Below are positions 26,928 through 36,539 of a stretch of DNA of 64,000 nt, piece after piece (position 1 is the first letter of the stretch; every line of letters begins with the position of its first letter). Below the pieces are notes generated by a model. It saw only the letters and a program-made list of their open reading frames with translations. It did not search any database and was not told the DNA's origin. Source of the DNA: Sphingobium quisquiliarum P25 (GTDB lineage Bacteria > Pseudomonadota > Alphaproteobacteria > Sphingomonadales > Sphingomonadaceae); NCBI RefSeq assembly GCF_000445065.1, contig NZ_ATHO01000023.1, forward strand, positions 1-64,000. The letters run 5' to 3'. The translations under genes and the position numbers were made by a program.

Positions 26928-27307
26928 CATTTGCGTGGCGCGATCCGAGCGAACATGGCCGCGCCGCCGCCGGCCTGCAGTCGGGCCGCGACCGCGTCGG
27001 CACGGGATATGGCCACCGTCCCCGCATAGGCATCAAGCAAGGCGCTGACTTCAGCGATACGGGCCTGGTTGATGCGATAGAAAACCAGCTTTGCCTCGCG
27101 GCGCGTATGGACAAGGTCGGCCTTCCGCAGGACGCCGAGCTGCTGGCTAAGGCCGGGCTGCACGACATTGGCTAATTGTTCGATCTCACCGACTGAGCGC
27201 TCACCATCTATGAGGGTGCGCAGCAGGGAGAGGCGCACCGGATGCGCAAGCGCGCGGAGCAATTCCGCTGCGGCATCGAGATCAAGCGTCGCGATGTCCG
27301 CCATCAT
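26927..27307 (-). CDS. ArsR-family regulator, BigR/SqrR-like but without cysteine
   Basis: A 126-residue winged-helix repressor with the BigR/SqrR/YgaV-style core: LLRALAHPVRLSLLRTLIDG, then the recognition region NVVQPGLSQQLGVLRKADLV and the wing HTRREAKLVFYRI. BigR and SqrR sense persulfides by joining two cysteines, yet no cysteine is present in this protein. It is cotranscribed with the upstream peroxiredoxin (four-base overlap). It probably binds the inverted repeat at 28011-28037, which controls that pair and the divergent sulfide operon. What it senses is unclear; peroxiredoxin partnership or ligand binding without Cys are possibilities. Confidence 0.85.
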   Translation of the reverse strand: MMADIATLDLDAAAELLRALAHPVRLSLLRTLIDGERSVGEIEQLANVVQPGLSQQLGVLRKADLVHTRREAKLVFYRINQARIAEVSALLDAYAGTVAISRADAVAARLQAGGGAAMFARIAPRK

Positions 27308-27981
27308 GCCTGATCCTTGATCGGCGTATAGAACCAGTCGGTGCCGGCGAGCGCGGCCAGCACGTCGGCGACATCATGACTCGGGACCGCGAGCAGGTCG
27401 CCGCCCGGCATCCAGCCTTCCGGCGCCAGAGCCGATCCATCATGGACACGCTGAAGCGCGGCGACGAGCCGTAGCATCTCCTCCACCGAACGTCCGACGC
27501 TGGCCGGATAGCAGGTCGAGGCGCGCAAAATCCCGTCCGGATCGAGGAAATAGGTCGTCCGCACCGCGCTTGCGTCCATCGCGTTCGGGCCAACCATGCC
27601 ATAGGCGCGCGCGATCTCCAGCGTCGGGTCTTCGATGATCGGGAAGTCCACGACGACATCGAACCGATCGCGGATCGCGCGGATCCAGGCGAGGTGGGAA
27701 AACAGGCTGTCGACCGACAGTGCCATCAGTTCGCAGCCCAGCGCGGCGAATCGATCATGTGCGCGCGCGATCGACACGAACTCGCTGGTGCAGACCGGCG
27801 TGAAGTCCGCGGGGTGCGAAAAGAGCGCAAGCCATCGTCCGCGGAAATCCGAAAGTGAAACCACGCCACGTGTGGAGCGGGCGGTGAAGTCGGGGGCTTC
27901 CTCGCCAAGGCGCAAAGCGGAGCAGGAGGGGAGCTCAGAAGCCAAATCGAACCTTTCATTCATAGTGATCGCCATTGTCAT
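27304..27981 (-). CDS. AhpC/TSA peroxiredoxin (Prx6-like), partner of the ArsR regulator
   Basis: A peroxiredoxin of about 225 residues with active site FSHPADFTPVCTSEF and the C-terminal Prx6-type extension. Unlike the protein at 26261-26890 it has further cysteines (near ELPSCSALRL, AALGCELMAL and RASTCYPAS), so intramolecular disulfides are possible. Start choice is uncertain: ATGs at 27990, 27981, 27975 and 27963 are in frame; the family core begins near RLGEEAPDF. It overlaps the ArsR start by four bases and is divergent from the persulfide dioxygenase operon. Confidence 0.85.
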   Translation of the reverse strand: MTMAITMNERFDLASELPSCSALRLGEEAPDFTARSTRGVVSLSDFRGRWLALFSHPADFTPVCTSEFVSIARAHDRFAALGCELMALSVDSLFSHLAWIRAIRDRFDVVVDFPIIEDPTLEIARAYGMVGPNAMDASAVRTTYFLDPDGILRASTCYPASVGRSVEEMLRLVAALQRVHDGSALAPEGWMPGGDLLAVPSHDVADVLAALAGTDWFYTPIKDQA

Positions 27982-28010
27982 CCATCTCATTAGTTGACGC
28001 AATAACAATA

Positions 28011-28037
28011 CTCGATTATTTGAAACGTGTAATCGAG
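28011..28037. promoter_or_regulatory. Inverted repeat operator in the divergent sulfide promoter
   Basis: CTCGATTA (28011-28018) and TAATCGAG (28030-28037) are perfect inverted copies around an 11-base spacer. A candidate -35 TTGACG (27994-27999) with a TATTTG -10 17 bases later would serve the rightward operon and overlaps the left arm. A leftward TTACAC-N16-TATTGT also overlaps the repeat. One repressor here could close both promoters; the ArsR protein next door is the obvious candidate. Confidence 0.75.
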
Positions 28038-28055
28038 AAAGTTTGGAGAGTCGAG

Positions 28056-28988
28056 ATGGACCACCCTGATGAGCCGCTCATGCTCGCAACGCAGATTGTC
28101 GCTGATACCCACGCCGGGAAGATAACCGCGCCGGTTGTGCGCTCGTTCTTTGACGAGCCGACATTCACGGCAAGCTATGTGGTGCACGACCCGGCAACCC
28201 GGTCAGCCGCCATCATCGACAGCGTGCTCGACTTCGATCCCGCATCCGGCCGCACGGACCACGGCTCTGCGCAGGCGATCATCGATTATGTCGAGGCTGA
28301 AGGGCTGAAGGTCGAGTGGCTGCTGGAAACCCATGCCCATGCCGATCATCTGTCTGCCGCGCCTTTCCTTCAGGAAAAGCTGGGGGGCAAGCTCGCCATC
28401 GGCCGCGTGATCACGACAGTCCAGAACGTGTTCGGCAAGATCTTCAACGAAGGCACGCAGTTCGAGCGTGACGGGTCGCAGTTCGACCATCTGTTCGATG
28501 ACGGAGACAGATTCTCGATCGGTTCGATCCCTGCGGTCGCGCTGCATGTGCCGGGGCATACGCCCGCTGACCTGGCCTATGTGATCGGCGACGCGGTGTT
28601 CACCGGCGACACGCTGTTCATGCCGGACTATGGCACCGCCCGCGCGGATTTCCCCGGCGGCAATGCGCGAATGCTTTATCGCTCTATCCGCCGCCTGATG
28701 GATTTGCCGCGCGAGACGCGCACTTTCCTGTGCCATGATTACAAGGCACCGGGCCGCGACGACTTTGTGTGGGAAACCACCATCGGACAGGAACGCGACT
28801 CCAATGTCCATGTCCATGAAGGCGTGGGCGAGGACGAGTTCGTTGAAATGCGCACCCGGCGTGACGCGACGCTGGGGATGCCACGGCTTATACTCCCCTC
28901 GATACAGGTGAATATGCGCGGCGGGCATCTGCCTGAGCCGGAAGAGAATGGCACGCGCTACCTCAAGCTTCCGCTGGATGTGCTGTGA
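28056..28988 (+). CDS. Persulfide dioxygenase-type MBL-fold protein (ETHE1/Blh-like)
   Basis: A 310-residue metallo-beta-lactamase-fold iron protein. The metal motif LETHAHADHLSA (His93, His95, Asp97, His98) is complete, with downstream ligands in HVPGHTPADLAYV, FTGDTLFMPDYGTA and FLCHDYKAPGRD. ETHE1/Blh enzymes oxidise glutathione persulfide to sulfite. GGAGAG precedes the ATG at 28056; a longer upstream reading has no ribosome binding site. It heads a continuous operon running through two YeeE/YedE proteins, a phosphatase-SQR fusion and TauE, so sulfide made into persulfide and sulfite would be handled in sequence. Confidence 0.88.
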   Translation: MDHPDEPLMLATQIVADTHAGKITAPVVRSFFDEPTFTASYVVHDPATRSAAIIDSVLDFDPASGRTDHGSAQAIIDYVEAEGLKVEWLLETHAHADHLSAAPFLQEKLGGKLAIGRVITTVQNVFGKIFNEGTQFERDGSQFDHLFDDGDRFSIGSIPAVALHVPGHTPADLAYVIGDAVFTGDTLFMPDYGTARADFPGGNARMLYRSIRRLMDLPRETRTFLCHDYKAPGRDDFVWETTIGQERDSNVHVHEGVGEDEFVEMRTRRDATLGMPRLILPSIQVNMRGGHLPEPEENGTRYLKLPLDVL

Positions 28989-29419
28989 TGCCTGACTATG
29001 CCATGCCGGTGCAGGGACTGATCGGTGGTCTGATGATCGGCACGGCGGCTGCCATCATGCTGCTGGGCGCGGGCCGCATCGCTGGCGTCAGCGGCATGGC
29101 GGCGCGGGCGATCGGGCTGGGCGGCGGCGCACCGCGCACGCTCGCGCTGGCCTTCATCATCGGCCTGCCTCTCGGCGCGGCACTTGTCGCATGGCTGGCG
29201 GGACCGATACTGTCACGCTTCCCCATGAGCATGGCAATGCTCGCTGTCGCCGGGCTGATCGTCGGCATCGGCACGCGGCTGGGGTCGGGGTGCACCTCCG
29301 GCCACGGCGTATGCGGCATGTCGCGGCTGTCGAAGCGATCCATCGTTGCGACATGCACCTTCATGGCGACCGGCTTTGCGACCGTGGCCATCGTCAATGC
29401 AGTCGGAGGTGGCTGGTGA
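28988..29419 (+). CDS. YeeE/YedE-family sulfur transporter half (first)
   Basis: A 143-residue inner-membrane protein of about four helices with the hallmark RLGSGCTSGHGVCGMSRLS, whose cysteines line the thiosulfate/sulfur path in YeeE proteins. It overlaps the dioxygenase stop by one base and the next gene by one base. Such short proteins come in pairs (PmpA/PmpB type) that together equal one full YeeE. Here they probably move sulfur compounds across the inner membrane for the persulfide pathway. Confidence 0.87.
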   Translation: MPDYAMPVQGLIGGLMIGTAAAIMLLGAGRIAGVSGMAARAIGLGGGAPRTLALAFIIGLPLGAALVAWLAGPILSRFPMSMAMLAVAGLIVGIGTRLGSGCTSGHGVCGMSRLSKRSIVATCTFMATGFATVAIVNAVGGGW

Positions 29420-29841
29420 TGCGCACCGTGATCGGCCTTGCCTCCGGCCTGCTGTTCGGTGCGGGTCTTGCCGTTTCGGGAATGCTGGACCCTGTGCGGG
29501 TCCGCGGGTTCCTGGACCTGTTCGGCGTCTGGGATCCCACCCTTGCCTTTGTCATGGGCGGGGCGATGATCCCCATGGCCATCGCCTGGCTGGTCCAGCG
29601 GCGGATGGCGGCGCCCGTCGCCGATGCCGATTTTCATCTCCCCGATACCAACCCGATCACGCCGCGCCTGCTCGGCGGGTCTGCCTTGTTCGGCATTGGA
29701 TGGGGGCTTGGCGGCCTTTGCCCCGGTCCTGCGCTGGCCGCCTTTGCCATCAATCCTGCGGCAGCCGCCGTTTTCACTGCTGCGATGGCGGTCGGCTTCG
29801 CGATCGTCTGGGCGCTTGATCGCCCGCCGGTCCACGCCTGA
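29419..29841 (+). CDS. YeeE/YedE-family sulfur transporter half (second, DUF6691-type)
   Basis: A 140-residue membrane protein with four helices and the conserved GMLDPVRVRGFLDLFG and GIGWGLGGLCPGPALA. The Cys in GLCPGPA is the typical substrate-contacting residue. It pairs with the preceding gene, which it overlaps by one base (TGATG). The two-gene form of YeeE frequently accompanies BigR-regulated sulfide detoxification genes. Confidence 0.87.
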   Translation: MRTVIGLASGLLFGAGLAVSGMLDPVRVRGFLDLFGVWDPTLAFVMGGAMIPMAIAWLVQRRMAAPVADADFHLPDTNPITPRLLGGSALFGIGWGLGGLCPGPALAAFAINPAAAAVFTAAMAVGFAIVWALDRPPVHA

Positions 29842-29862
29842 ACTTAAAAAAGGAGAGGTTCG

Positions 29863-31548
<1,686 letters not shown>

Positions 31549-31553
31549 TCGCC

Positions 31554-32333
31554 ATGCTCGAACCGCTGCAATATGTCCTGGGCCTGCTGTCTGGCTCGCT
31601 GGTCGGCTTTTCGCTGGGGCTGGTTGGCGGCGGTGGATCGATCCTGGCCGTGCCGCTGATGGTCTATCTGGTCGGCGTCTCCAGCCCGCATGTCGCCATC
31701 GGCACGTCGGCGCTGGCGGTCGCGGTCAACGCCGCAACGGGGCTGGCCAGCCATGCGCGGGAGCATACGGTCAAATGGCGCTGCGGCGGCATGTATGCGG
31801 CGGCGGGCGTCCTTGGCGCGCTGGGCGGGTCGACAATCGGCAAGGCGTTCGATGGACAAAAGCTGCTGTTCCTGTTCGCTCTCGTGATGATCGTCGTTGG
31901 CATATTGATGCTGCGCGGGCGCAAGGCGCTCGGCATAGCGGGCGCCCAATGCAATCGTGAGAATGCGCCCAAGGTGCTGGGCTATGGGCTGGGCACTGGC
32001 ATCTTCTCCGGCTTTTTCGGTATCGGCGGCGGTTTCCTGATCGTCCCCGGCCTCGTCGCATCGACCAGTATGCCGATCATCAACGCGGTCGGAACCAGTC
32101 TCGTGGCGGTGACGGCATTCGGCCTGACGACAGCCGCCAACTACGCATTTTCCGGGCTGATCGACTGGGCGCTGGCTGGCGTATTCATCACTGGCGGCAT
32201 CGCTGGCGGGTTCATCGGCACGATCGTGGCCAAGCGGCTGTCTGGCACCGGCACGTTGACCACGGTGTTCGCCGTCCTGATCTTTGTCGTGGCAGCCTAT
32301 ATGCTGGTTAAAAGCGTTGGCGCGATAGTGTAG
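31554..32333 (+). CDS. TauE/SafE-family sulfite exporter
   Basis: A 259-residue protein with about eight membrane helices in two repeats. The repeats open with GSLVGFSLGLVGGGGSILAVP and GIFSGFFGIGGGFLIVPGLV, the glycine-rich motif that marks TauE/SafE. It would remove sulfite produced by the dioxygenase. The ATG at 31554 follows the previous stop by five bases; a GTG at 31545 is an alternative that overlaps it. Confidence 0.9.
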   Translation: MLEPLQYVLGLLSGSLVGFSLGLVGGGGSILAVPLMVYLVGVSSPHVAIGTSALAVAVNAATGLASHAREHTVKWRCGGMYAAAGVLGALGGSTIGKAFDGQKLLFLFALVMIVVGILMLRGRKALGIAGAQCNRENAPKVLGYGLGTGIFSGFFGIGGGFLIVPGLVASTSMPIINAVGTSLVAVTAFGLTTAANYAFSGLIDWALAGVFITGGIAGGFIGTIVAKRLSGTGTLTTVFAVLIFVVAAYMLVKSVGAIV

Positions 32334-32392
32334 CATATTGTCCAATTGGAAGATGCCGGTCCGTCTGCAATTGCGGCCTGGGAGTAATTGCC

Positions 32393-33796
32393 ATGTTCGA
32401 CGCTTTCGATGCCTTGCTGCTCGCCCGAATCCAGTTCGGGTTCACGGTCAGCTTCCACTTCATCTTTCCGGCCTTTTCGATTGGCCTGGCCAGCTATCTG
32501 ATGGTCCTGGAGGGACTGTGGCTGAAAACCGGGCGGGACATCTATCTCGACCTGTTCCGCTACTGGGTGAAAATCTTTGCAATTGCCTTTGCGATGGGCG
32601 TGGTTTCCGGCATCGTCATGTCCTATCAGTTCGGCACCAACTGGTCGGTTTTCTCGACAAAGGCAGGGCCGGTGATCGGGCCGCTGATGGCCTATGAAGT
32701 GCTCACCGCTTTCTTCCTGGAGGCAGGCTTCCTTGGCGTCATGCTGTTCGGCATGTCCAAGGTGGGCAAGGGGCTGCATTTTGCCGCTACCTGCATGGTG
32801 GCGCTCGGCACGTTCATTTCGGCTTTCTGGATATTGTCGGTGAACAGCTGGATGCAGACGCCCACGGGCTTTGAGATCTCACCCGATGGCCGTTTCCTGC
32901 CGGGCCCTTCCTGGCTGGCGATCATCTTCAACCCCAGCTTTCCCTATCGGCTCGTCCATACGGTGATTGCTGCCTATCTGACGACGGCTTTTGTGGTTGG
33001 CGCGGTCGGGGCCTGGCATCTGCTGCGCGACTGCAGAAACCTGCACGCGCGAAAGATGTTCAGCATGGCGATGTGGATGGCCGCGATCGTCGCGCCGGTC
33101 CAGATTTTCGCCGGTGACATGCATGGCCTCAACACGCTGGAGCATCAGCCCGCCAAGGTCATGGCGATGGAGGGGCATTATGACAGCCATCCGGACGGCG
33201 CGCCGCTAATCCTGTTCGGCATTCCCAACAGCGCGGAGAAGCGCATCGATTATGCCGTCGAAATTCCCAAGGCGTCTTCGCTGATCCTGAAGCACGATCT
33301 GGACGCACCGCTCGCCGGCCTCGATACGATTCCCGATGACCGCGAGCCTCCCGTGCCGGTCATCTTCTGGTCGTTCCGCGTAATGGTTGGCATTGGCTTT
33401 GCCATGCTCGGTCTTGGGTTGTGGAGCCTGTTCGCGCGGATGCGTAAACGCCTTTACGACTGGCCGGGGCTGCATCGCGCTGCCGTGCTGATGGGGCCGT
33501 CGGGCTTCGTTGCGGTTATCGCGGGGTGGATCACAACCGAAGTCGGCAGGCAGCCATATACCGTCTATGGAGAATTGCTGACAGCCCAAAGCAGTTCTCC
33601 CCTTGCAGCGCCCGCTGTCGGTGCATCCCTGATCGCGTTCGTCATCGTCTATTTCGCGGTCTTTGGTGCGGGCACATGGTATATTCTGCACCTGATGCAC
33701 AGGCCGGCCGTGCCGCATGAGCCCGAACATGAACCTGTGCCCGTGCGCGCCGCGGGCATAACCCCTGCGCCTGCCATCGTCACCGGGGCGGAGTAA
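32393..33796 (+). CDS. cydA: Cytochrome bd-type ubiquinol oxidase subunit I (CIO type)
   Basis: A 467-residue heme-binding subunit with nine helices. Axial His22 lies in QFGFTVSFHFIFPAF, and the menaquinol/ubiquinol-side motif is EVGRQPYTVYG. The Q-loop is short, which is the mark of cyanide-insensitive oxidases (CioA) rather than E. coli CydA. Such oxidases resist sulfide, so their presence directly after a sulfide-oxidation operon makes sense: electrons from the SQR proteins could reach oxygen when heme-copper oxidases are blocked. The gap to TauE is 59 bases, so it is probably in the same transcript. Confidence 0.92.
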   Translation: MFDAFDALLLARIQFGFTVSFHFIFPAFSIGLASYLMVLEGLWLKTGRDIYLDLFRYWVKIFAIAFAMGVVSGIVMSYQFGTNWSVFSTKAGPVIGPLMAYEVLTAFFLEAGFLGVMLFGMSKVGKGLHFAATCMVALGTFISAFWILSVNSWMQTPTGFEISPDGRFLPGPSWLAIIFNPSFPYRLVHTVIAAYLTTAFVVGAVGAWHLLRDCRNLHARKMFSMAMWMAAIVAPVQIFAGDMHGLNTLEHQPAKVMAMEGHYDSHPDGAPLILFGIPNSAEKRIDYAVEIPKASSLILKHDLDAPLAGLDTIPDDREPPVPVIFWSFRVMVGIGFAMLGLGLWSLFARMRKRLYDWPGLHRAAVLMGPSGFVAVIAGWITTEVGRQPYTVYGELLTAQSSSPLAAPAVGASLIAFVIVYFAVFGAGTWYILHLMHRPAVPHEPEHEPVPVRAAGITPAPAIVTGAE

Positions 33797-33801
33797 ACGC
33801 G

Positions 33802-34809
33802 ATGGGCATCAATGTCGATCTGACGGTCATCTGGGCTTTCATCATCGCCTTTGCCGTATTCATGTACGTCGTCATGGACGGGTTCGACCTGGGCATCGGC
33901 ATCCTGTTCCCCAGCTTCAAGGTGGGGGAAGAACGCGATCAGGCGATGAATTCGATCGCGCCGGTGTGGGACGGTAATGAAACCTGGCTGGTGCTGGGCG
34001 GAGGCGGGCTTTTTGCCGCTTTCCCGCTGGCCTATGGTGTGATCCTGACCGCGACCTACCCCCTCATCATCGCGATGCTTCTGGGGCTGGTGTTCCGCGG
34101 CGTGGCGTTCGAATTTCGCTGGCGCGATCCACGCCACCGCGCGCTGTGGGATATGGCATTCAGCGTCGGTTCCTTCATCGCCGCCTTTGCACAGGGCGTG
34201 ACGCTGGGTGCGATCCTCCAGGGCGTTCAGGTCGAAAACCAGGCCTATGCCGGTGGCTGGCTCGACTGGCTGACCCCGTTCAGCCTGTTGACCGGCGCCG
34301 GGGTGGTGATCGGCTACGCGCTGCTAGGCGCCACCTGGCTGATCTGGAAGGTGGAGGGGACCGCTGAGGCGCACGCGCGCAGGCTCGCCCTTTGGGCGGC
34401 GATCGGCACCTTGTTCGCAATGGCCGCAGTCAGCGCCGCGACCCCATTTTTGCAGTTCGAATATTGGAAGCGCTGGTTCGATATGCCCGGCGTGCTGGCG
34501 ACCGCACAGGTGCCGTTGCTTACCGCGATTGTCGCATTCCTGTTGTTCCGGAAGCTGCGCGGCGGGGCGACGGCAGCACCGTTCCTGCTCGCGCTGGCCC
34601 TGTTCGCTTTGGGATTTGCAGGTCTTGGCATCAGCCTGTTCCCCTATATCGTGCCCGACAGCATAACGATTTGGGACGCTGCCGCGCCAGAGCGGAGCCA
34701 AGTCTTTATGTTGATCGGCACCGCGATCATCATGCCAATTATCCTTGCCTACACAGGATGGGCCTATTGGGTCTTTCGTGGCAAAGTTGGCACGCACGGC
34801 TATCACTGA
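33802..34809 (+). CDS. cydB: Cytochrome bd-type oxidase subunit II (CIO type)
   Basis: A 335-residue partner subunit with about eight helices, starting five bases after cydA. It has the conserved VMDGFDLGIGILFPSF and PVWDGNETWLVLGGGGLFAAF. It stabilises the heme core of subunit I. Its stop overlaps the start of the small third subunit by one base. Confidence 0.92.
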   Translation: MGINVDLTVIWAFIIAFAVFMYVVMDGFDLGIGILFPSFKVGEERDQAMNSIAPVWDGNETWLVLGGGGLFAAFPLAYGVILTATYPLIIAMLLGLVFRGVAFEFRWRDPRHRALWDMAFSVGSFIAAFAQGVTLGAILQGVQVENQAYAGGWLDWLTPFSLLTGAGVVIGYALLGATWLIWKVEGTAEAHARRLALWAAIGTLFAMAAVSAATPFLQFEYWKRWFDMPGVLATAQVPLLTAIVAFLLFRKLRGGATAAPFLLALALFALGFAGLGISLFPYIVPDSITIWDAAAPERSQVFMLIGTAIIMPIILAYTGWAYWVFRGKVGTHGYH

Positions 34810-34928
34810 TGAACGGTGCTCCGGACCCTTTGTGGAGGCGGCTCATCTGGCTTATCGCTATATGGATGATGAGTGTCGGCTCACTGGTGCTGGTGGCAGG
34901 GGTTCTCCGATATTGGCTGAAGACTTAG
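34809..34928 (+). CDS. DUF2474-type small subunit of the cytochrome bd oxidase (CydX-like)
   Basis: A 39-residue, single-helix protein (MNGAPDPLWRRLIWLIAIWM and on to GVLRYWLKT). The Trp-Arg-Arg opening and one long membrane span fit the DUF2474 peptides that follow cioAB/cydAB and help assemble the oxidase. Start overlaps the cydB stop (TGATG). Confidence 0.85.
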   Translation: MNGAPDPLWRRLIWLIAIWMMSVGSLVLVAGVLRYWLKT

Positions 34929-34975
34929 CATCAGCATAAGACGTTTGAGTGCCAAGAGCGAACGTCGAGCACCAA

Positions 34976-34996
34976 CCGTTCGAAATATTCGAACGG
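34976..34996. promoter_or_regulatory. 21-base palindrome after the oxidase operon
   Basis: CCGTTCGAA-ATA-TTCGAACGG is symmetrical over its full length apart from the central base. It lies 48 bases after the small oxidase subunit and about 60 before an IS remnant. Without a T run it is a weak terminator; it could equally be a protein-binding site. The rest of 34929-35035 holds nothing I recognise. Confidence 0.5.
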
Positions 34997-35035
34997 CTGT
35001 TTCCGTCACAAGCTGCCGCCTGCATCCACTTTCCT

Positions 35036-35273
35036 AGGCTCAGGACCCATTAAATCGTTTGCGCTGGACGCAAGTGTTTGATTCAACATCAGCACCAAGG
35101 AGGTGCTGCCGATGTCCGAATTGTGGTTGTTGAGCGAGGCGCAGATGCGCCGGATTGAGCCCTATTTCCCACTGTCGCACGGCATCCCGCGGGTCGATGA
35201 TCGGCGGATCGTGAGTGGGATCATTTTCGTGATCAGGAACGGGCTGCGCTGGCGTGACGCACCGGTCGGTTAG
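35036..35273 (+). mobile_element. Truncated IS5-type insertion sequence (5' end)
   Basis: From about 35036 an AT-richer leader with GGCTCAGGACCC looks like a terminal repeat. An ATG at 35112, preceded by AAGGAGGT, opens a peptide MSELWLLSEAQMRRIEPYFP followed by DDRRIVSGIIFVIRNGLRWR, the N-terminus of IS5-family transposases. After 53 residues the frame ends in TAG at 35273 and the rest of the transposase is gone. The break joins directly onto a SIR2-like gene, whose 3' end is missing. It is a dead IS fragment and marks the right border of the sulfide island. Confidence 0.82.
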
Positions 35274-36051
35274 CCTGCCGTGATGAGAACGCTTTGCTCC
35301 CGCACGATCCGCGACTGAAATTGCCGGAAGAGATCCGCGTAGGGCGAACCGAGCGAAGAGTTCTGCTTCGCTGGCGTCGGATAGATCATCATCTGGTTCG
35401 CGGACGCTGGCGGCCAGACTTCCCTGATTGGGAAGAGGCCATGATCGTCCTCGGTCCAAGTGACCGAACCATGCAATTTGCAGAGATAGACGAAGGCGTC
35501 GACCGCTGTCCATTTGCGGCTGGCGACGTCGAGCTGCTCGGCTAAGGCGTAGCGAAAACTGGCCGGATTGAAGCGGCGTTCCACCACGCCGGAAAAGCCA
35601 TTGGCATATGGAATGCCGAGGCGGTCCATCGCCAGTTCGCTGAAATGATCGTAGTTGGTCGTGAACACCCACGGCCGGGGCAAGGACCGATCCCGCAAGA
35701 CCAGCTTCTTGTAAAACCGCTCGTAGAGGTCGCGCACGGTGGTGTCGCCATCCGTGGCAAATCTCCCCTTGGTGACACGGGTCCAGAGGAAATCCTGGAC
35801 CTTTTTGATGATGCCATCGAGCACCGCCCGATTGGGGTGAAGAGCAGCGTTCTCGCTATGGCGCAGCACGAACCGCTGCGCGAACAACACCTCCATCAAG
35901 CGTTCAAGGTTACGACTGTAATCCTTCGCTAGGTTTCCCCGCAAAACTCCTCCGCCAAAGGCGCCATCGTAGAAATGCCAAGCTCTTTGTCGTCCTTCAT
36001 CAAAGACGAGCATCCAGCGCCGAGCAGGAATGCGATGTTCTTGGCGCTCAT
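35270..36051 (-). pseudogene. Broken SIR2-like gene (frameshift and 3' truncation)
   Basis: From the ATG at 36051 the frame reads MSAKNIAFLLGAGCSSLMKD, the SIR2 nucleotide-binding start, but runs into a stop near 35935. The following SIR2 parts continue in another frame: SRNLERLMEVLFAQRF, VFTTNYDHFSELAMD (the Asn-Tyr-Asp motif) and CKLHGSVTW (the His-Gly motif). The gene then stops at REQSVLITAG, just where intact relatives continue into the last Rossmann strand. The stop codon comes from the abutting IS5 fragment. So the gene has suffered a frameshift near 35940 and lost its 3' end. A sequencing error could explain the frameshift but not the truncation. Confidence 0.8.
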
Positions 36052-36276
36052 CGCCTCCGAAATGGCCTGACGAGCGCTCTCGGCCCCCCTGTTCCAATCA
36101 AGATCTGAAGGTTCAGCGTCGCCTTTCCGCAGAAACTGGAATTTTCGCCCTTCGCACCCTCACCCATATACCCCCATCCCCAATCTTATCTGGCCACGCG
36201 ATTGGCTCGCGCGGCTATATCTGCACATCGCGCCATGAGCGCCTCGAACGGCTCTGCGTCATCGAAGAGCAGGTGA

Positions 36277-36435
36277 CTAGCGGTCAGCCTTAATCTGGTA
36301 GGCGAGACGCTCTCGGCTTTCCATCAAGGCTGCCAGAGCCTTGTTGTACCAGCGTAGCGAAATGAAATGTCCGCGGAGATGTTGGTTGTGTGGCTCCCAA
36401 TCCCAAACGACTGTGACGTTCAGCTTGATAGAGAC
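36277..36435 (-). pseudogene. C-terminal fragment of an unrecognised protein
   Basis: A 52-codon open stretch without a start codon reads protein-like (VTVVWDWEPHNQHLRGHF, RWYNKALAALMESRERLAYQ) and ends at a TAG. A second short stretch, ending at 36186 with FDDAEPFEALMARCADIAAR, follows in another frame. They look like tails of decayed genes upstream of the broken SIR2 gene. In the 36052-36467 region I see nothing else. Confidence 0.3.
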
Positions 36436-36467
36436 TCACCTGTGCGACAATATCGATTTCGACAATT

Positions 36468-36487
36468 AGTTCAAATATCATTGAACT
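36468..36487. promoter_or_regulatory. Palindrome AGTTCAA-N6-TTGAACT (GTTC-N10-GAAC operator)
   Basis: A perfect 7-base inverted repeat with a six-base centre, in an AT-rich promoter-like stretch 53 bases before the gene at 36540. The GTTC-N10-GAAC frame equals that at 37356-37373 on the other side of the ArsR-family gene, which points to that regulator. Confidence 0.65.
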
Positions 36488-36539
36488 GTGAATCGAAATC
36501 CCTATCTGGGTTGCCTTCCCAACGACCGGAGGCCAAACC

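Noticed and set aside
34976-34996. Terminator for the cytochrome bd operon
   Set aside because: The palindrome lacks a T run and a normal loop length, so I list it only as a palindrome of unknown role.
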